From NCBI GenBank assembly GCA_964563885.1, contig CAZLYX010000048.1:1-13545 (forward strand): DNA of 13,545 nt. Direction: 5' to 3'. This DNA comes from CAZLYX01 sp964563885 (GTDB lineage: Bacteria > Pseudomonadota > Gammaproteobacteria > Burkholderiales > Neisseriaceae). This document shows positions 12,084 to 13,545 of this stretch, piece after piece (position 1 is the stretch's first letter; the number at the start of each line of letters is the position of its first letter). The notes beneath the pieces were generated by a model. It was not told the origin of the DNA and did not search any database. It worked only from the letters and a program-made list of their open reading frames with translations. The position numbers were made by a program, and so were the translations under genes.

Positions 12084-12749
12084 ATGCCAGTCTTGGCGGT
12101 GAAAGAATATTTACAAACTCAGGGCTTGAGTTTGCAGGCTGATGAGGTTCAGGTAGCCTATCTAACCTTGCAAACTGTAATCAATGTAGGCAAGGCCTCG
12201 ATTGATCGGGAGCTGTTGTGGTATGCCAATAATGAGCTAACCTTAGCTGAACATATTGAGCAAAATGACACGCATGAACTATTGCTAAAAAAAATGTTTA
12301 TGGCGCTAGATTCAGTGTTTAGTCGGCAAGCAGCGCGCAGCGCAGTGGTGTATGCGCTGATTCCCGCTGTTGCACCTTATCTTGTGCGCTTAGTGCAACA
12401 GGGTGAAGTTGTCGAGCAGTTATTGCCAGTAAACGATGCGCAAAGTATCGAGCATCTACCCAGCCGTTGCGTGCAAACAGGCTGGCTAAATATTGTGGAC
12501 GATGTTGCTCATTGGTTGTCACATGACGAATTAAAAGGTGAGCACCATGCCCGCAACCAAAGTCAAATGACCTTGCCTATTTGCCATCCTAACGGAGCAG
12601 TATTGGGCGTTTTGCATATTGAGCATGCACAAAAAAATACGTTTGATGATGCAGCACAAGCAGAATGGGTTGCATTGGCGCTGGCATTAGTGGATTCTTT
12701 ACAGGCGCTCATGCATTACGCACCCCAAGAGGAAATAGACAATGAATAA
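12084..12749 (+). CDS. GAF-domain protein upstream of ribA, function unknown
   Basis: A 221-residue soluble protein. The C-terminal part resembles a GAF ligand-binding domain: QMTLPICHPNGAVLGVLHIEH (161-181), then F187 and the helix WVALALALVDSLQAL (195-209), matching the usual 'lPl...g.viGvl.l...F' ending. The region 65-140 would hold the GAF N-terminal strands (SAVVYALIPAVAPYL). Residues 1-60 match nothing I know. There is no output domain, so it is a stand-alone GAF protein, possibly a small-molecule or redox sensor; no ligand can be named. The ATG has AAAGGA 6 nt upstream. Its last 8 nt overlap the ribA start (ATGAATAA), implying translational coupling and perhaps a link to riboflavin synthesis. 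A DUS lies in the coding region near its 5' end. Confidence 0.75.
   Translation: MPVLAVKEYLQTQGLSLQADEVQVAYLTLQTVINVGKASIDRELLWYANNELTLAEHIEQNDTHELLLKKMFMALDSVFSRQAARSAVVYALIPAVAPYLVRLVQQGEVVEQLLPVNDAQSIEHLPSRCVQTGWLNIVDDVAHWLSHDELKGEHHARNQSQMTLPICHPNGAVLGVLHIEHAQKNTFDDAAQAEWVALALALVDSLQALMHYAPQEEIDNE
12148..12159 (-). repeat. DNA uptake sequence inside the GAF-domain gene
   Basis: Exact TTCAGGTAGCCT, in frame as V22-Q-V-A-Y26, in the unconserved N-terminal segment. Confidence 0.85.
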
Positions 12750-13344
12750 ATTAATAAGCCCAGTACATTTTAAGGCTGCTTGCCGTTTGCCAACTGAGTA
12801 TGGCGTGTTCACCATGCATGGTTTTGAAGATGAACATGGACAAGATCATATAGCGTTAACCATGGGCGATACTTCTGGCGCAGAGCCAGTGTTGGCGCGC
12901 GTCCATTCCGAATGCTTAACAGGCGATGCGCTGTTTTCACAAAAATGTGATTGCGGGCCACAGCTGCAAGCTGCCATGCAAGCCATTCAAGCAGCAGGAC
13001 GGGGCGTAATTGTGTATTTGCGCCAAGAAGGCCGAGGCATTGGCTTAATTAACAAAATTCGTGCCTACCAATTACAAGATCAAGGCTTAGATACCGTTGA
13101 GGCCAACGTGGCGTTAGGGCTGCCTGTAGATGCACGTGATTTTACCTTAGCAAAATCTATTTTTGATTATCTGGATATTCAGGCCATTCGTTTATTAACC
13201 AATAATCCACAAAAAGTACAAGTATTGGCAGATACTGGAATTAATATTGTAGAACGAGTGCCGTTAAACGTAGGCGAGCACTTAGAAAACGAACGTTATT
13301 TAAATACTAAAGCCATTAAGTTGGGACATTTTATTGATCATTAG
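12742..13344 (+). CDS. ribA: GTP cyclohydrolase II
   Basis: A 200-residue zinc enzyme that performs the first step of riboflavin synthesis, opening GTP to diamino-ribosylamino-pyrimidinone phosphate with release of formate and pyrophosphate. The zinc site is Cys58, Cys69 and Cys71 (HSECLTGDALFSQKCDCG, 55-72). RQEGRGIGL (94-102) and NKIRAY (104-109) belong to the GTP site; Tyr109, Asp130 and Arg132 correspond to E. coli Tyr105, Asp126 and Arg128. TNNPQK (153-158) and INIVERVPL (167-175) are also conserved. It is the stand-alone form, with no fused RibB domain. ATG 12742 has GAGGAA about 8 nt upstream and overlaps the end of the GAF gene. No terminator is evident before tRNA-Val. Confidence 0.96.
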   Translation: MNKLISPVHFKAACRLPTEYGVFTMHGFEDEHGQDHIALTMGDTSGAEPVLARVHSECLTGDALFSQKCDCGPQLQAAMQAIQAAGRGVIVYLRQEGRGIGLINKIRAYQLQDQGLDTVEANVALGLPVDARDFTLAKSIFDYLDIQAIRLLTNNPQKVQVLADTGINIVERVPLNVGEHLENERYLNTKAIKLGHFIDH

Positions 13345-13438
13345 AAGAATATGTATTGAGTTTGCTGCATTGTGTTAACTATTTGTATCAATATTTCATC
13401 AGCTTATTAAAAATAAGTAAATTTATACGATAAATAAG

Positions 13439-13467
13439 TTGCATCTTGGCGCTATATTTGGTTTAAT
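13439..13467 (+). promoter_or_regulatory. Candidate promoter of tRNA-Val
   Basis: TTGCAT (13439-13444), 17-nt spacer, TTTAAT (13462-13467); 4/6 and 5/6 matches. The predicted start near 13474 is about 17 nt before the mature tRNA. Confidence 0.45.
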
Positions 13468-13490
13468 AACGTCCTTGCAGCGATGCATAT

Positions 13491-13545
13491 GGGTGATTAG
13501 CTCAGTTGGTAGAGCGTCTGCCTTACAAGCAGAATGTCGGCGGTT
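13491..13545 (+). tRNA. tRNA-Val, anticodon UAC (cut by the window end)
   Basis: The first 55 nt: acceptor 5' strand GGGTGAT, D arm GCTC-AGTTGGTA-GAGC, anticodon stem TCTGC/GCAGA around CTTACAA, giving anticodon UAC (valine). The T arm starts (GGCGGTT) and the rest is outside the window. Confidence 0.93.

Overview
The window looks like a chromosomal housekeeping segment from a member of the Neisseriaceae (Betaproteobacteria) with an AT-leaning genome. Two things support this. First, the 12-mer AGGCTACCTGAA occurs 16 times exactly, counting both strands. I recall it as the 'AG-eikDUS' dialect of the Neisseriaceae DNA uptake sequence (DUS), first assigned to Eikenella. Second, gene content and order (dapB-bamE divergent from fur, then aat) match what I recall from Neisseria. 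The base composition looks too AT-rich for Eikenella corrodens itself, so I do not name a genus.

Layout, left to right. At 1-292 (minus) is the 5' part of a DsbC-like lipoprotein gene, divergent from a DEDDy 3'-5' exonuclease (502-1296, plus). tyrA (prephenate dehydrogenase, plus) follows. Two minus-strand genes come next: an MTA/MTI phosphorylase-family protein and suhB (inositol monophosphatase family). suhB is divergent from trmJ (tRNA methyltransferase, plus). Then come a DUF1853 gene, tig (trigger factor) and clpP, all plus. dapB and bamE lie on minus, divergent from fur (plus), which is followed by aat (plus). A 470-nt gene-free stretch with a long perfect hairpin leads to tRNA-Leu(UAG) on minus. 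A GAF-domain gene overlaps ribA (plus), and the window ends inside tRNA-Val(UAC).

How the genes relate. tig and clpP form the conserved folding/proteolysis pair, here split by a terminator and followed by a candidate heat-shock promoter for clpP. bamE and dapB are likely co-transcribed. Fur faces them across a shared intergenic region with a short palindrome. GAF and ribA overlap by 8 nt and are probably translationally coupled. Most gene ends carry inverted DUS pairs that can act as transcription terminators, while single DUS copies sit inside four coding regions.

I found no mobile element, CRISPR array, toxin-antitoxin pair or defence system, and no convincing new multi-gene system. The most unusual signals are non-coding: the 63-bp hairpin at 11542-11604, the repeated TCAATATA half-sites at 323-432, the G8 tract ahead of suhB, the CTTGAAG/CCTCAATTT promoter ahead of clpP, and an apparent DUS-bearing insertion inside TrmJ.
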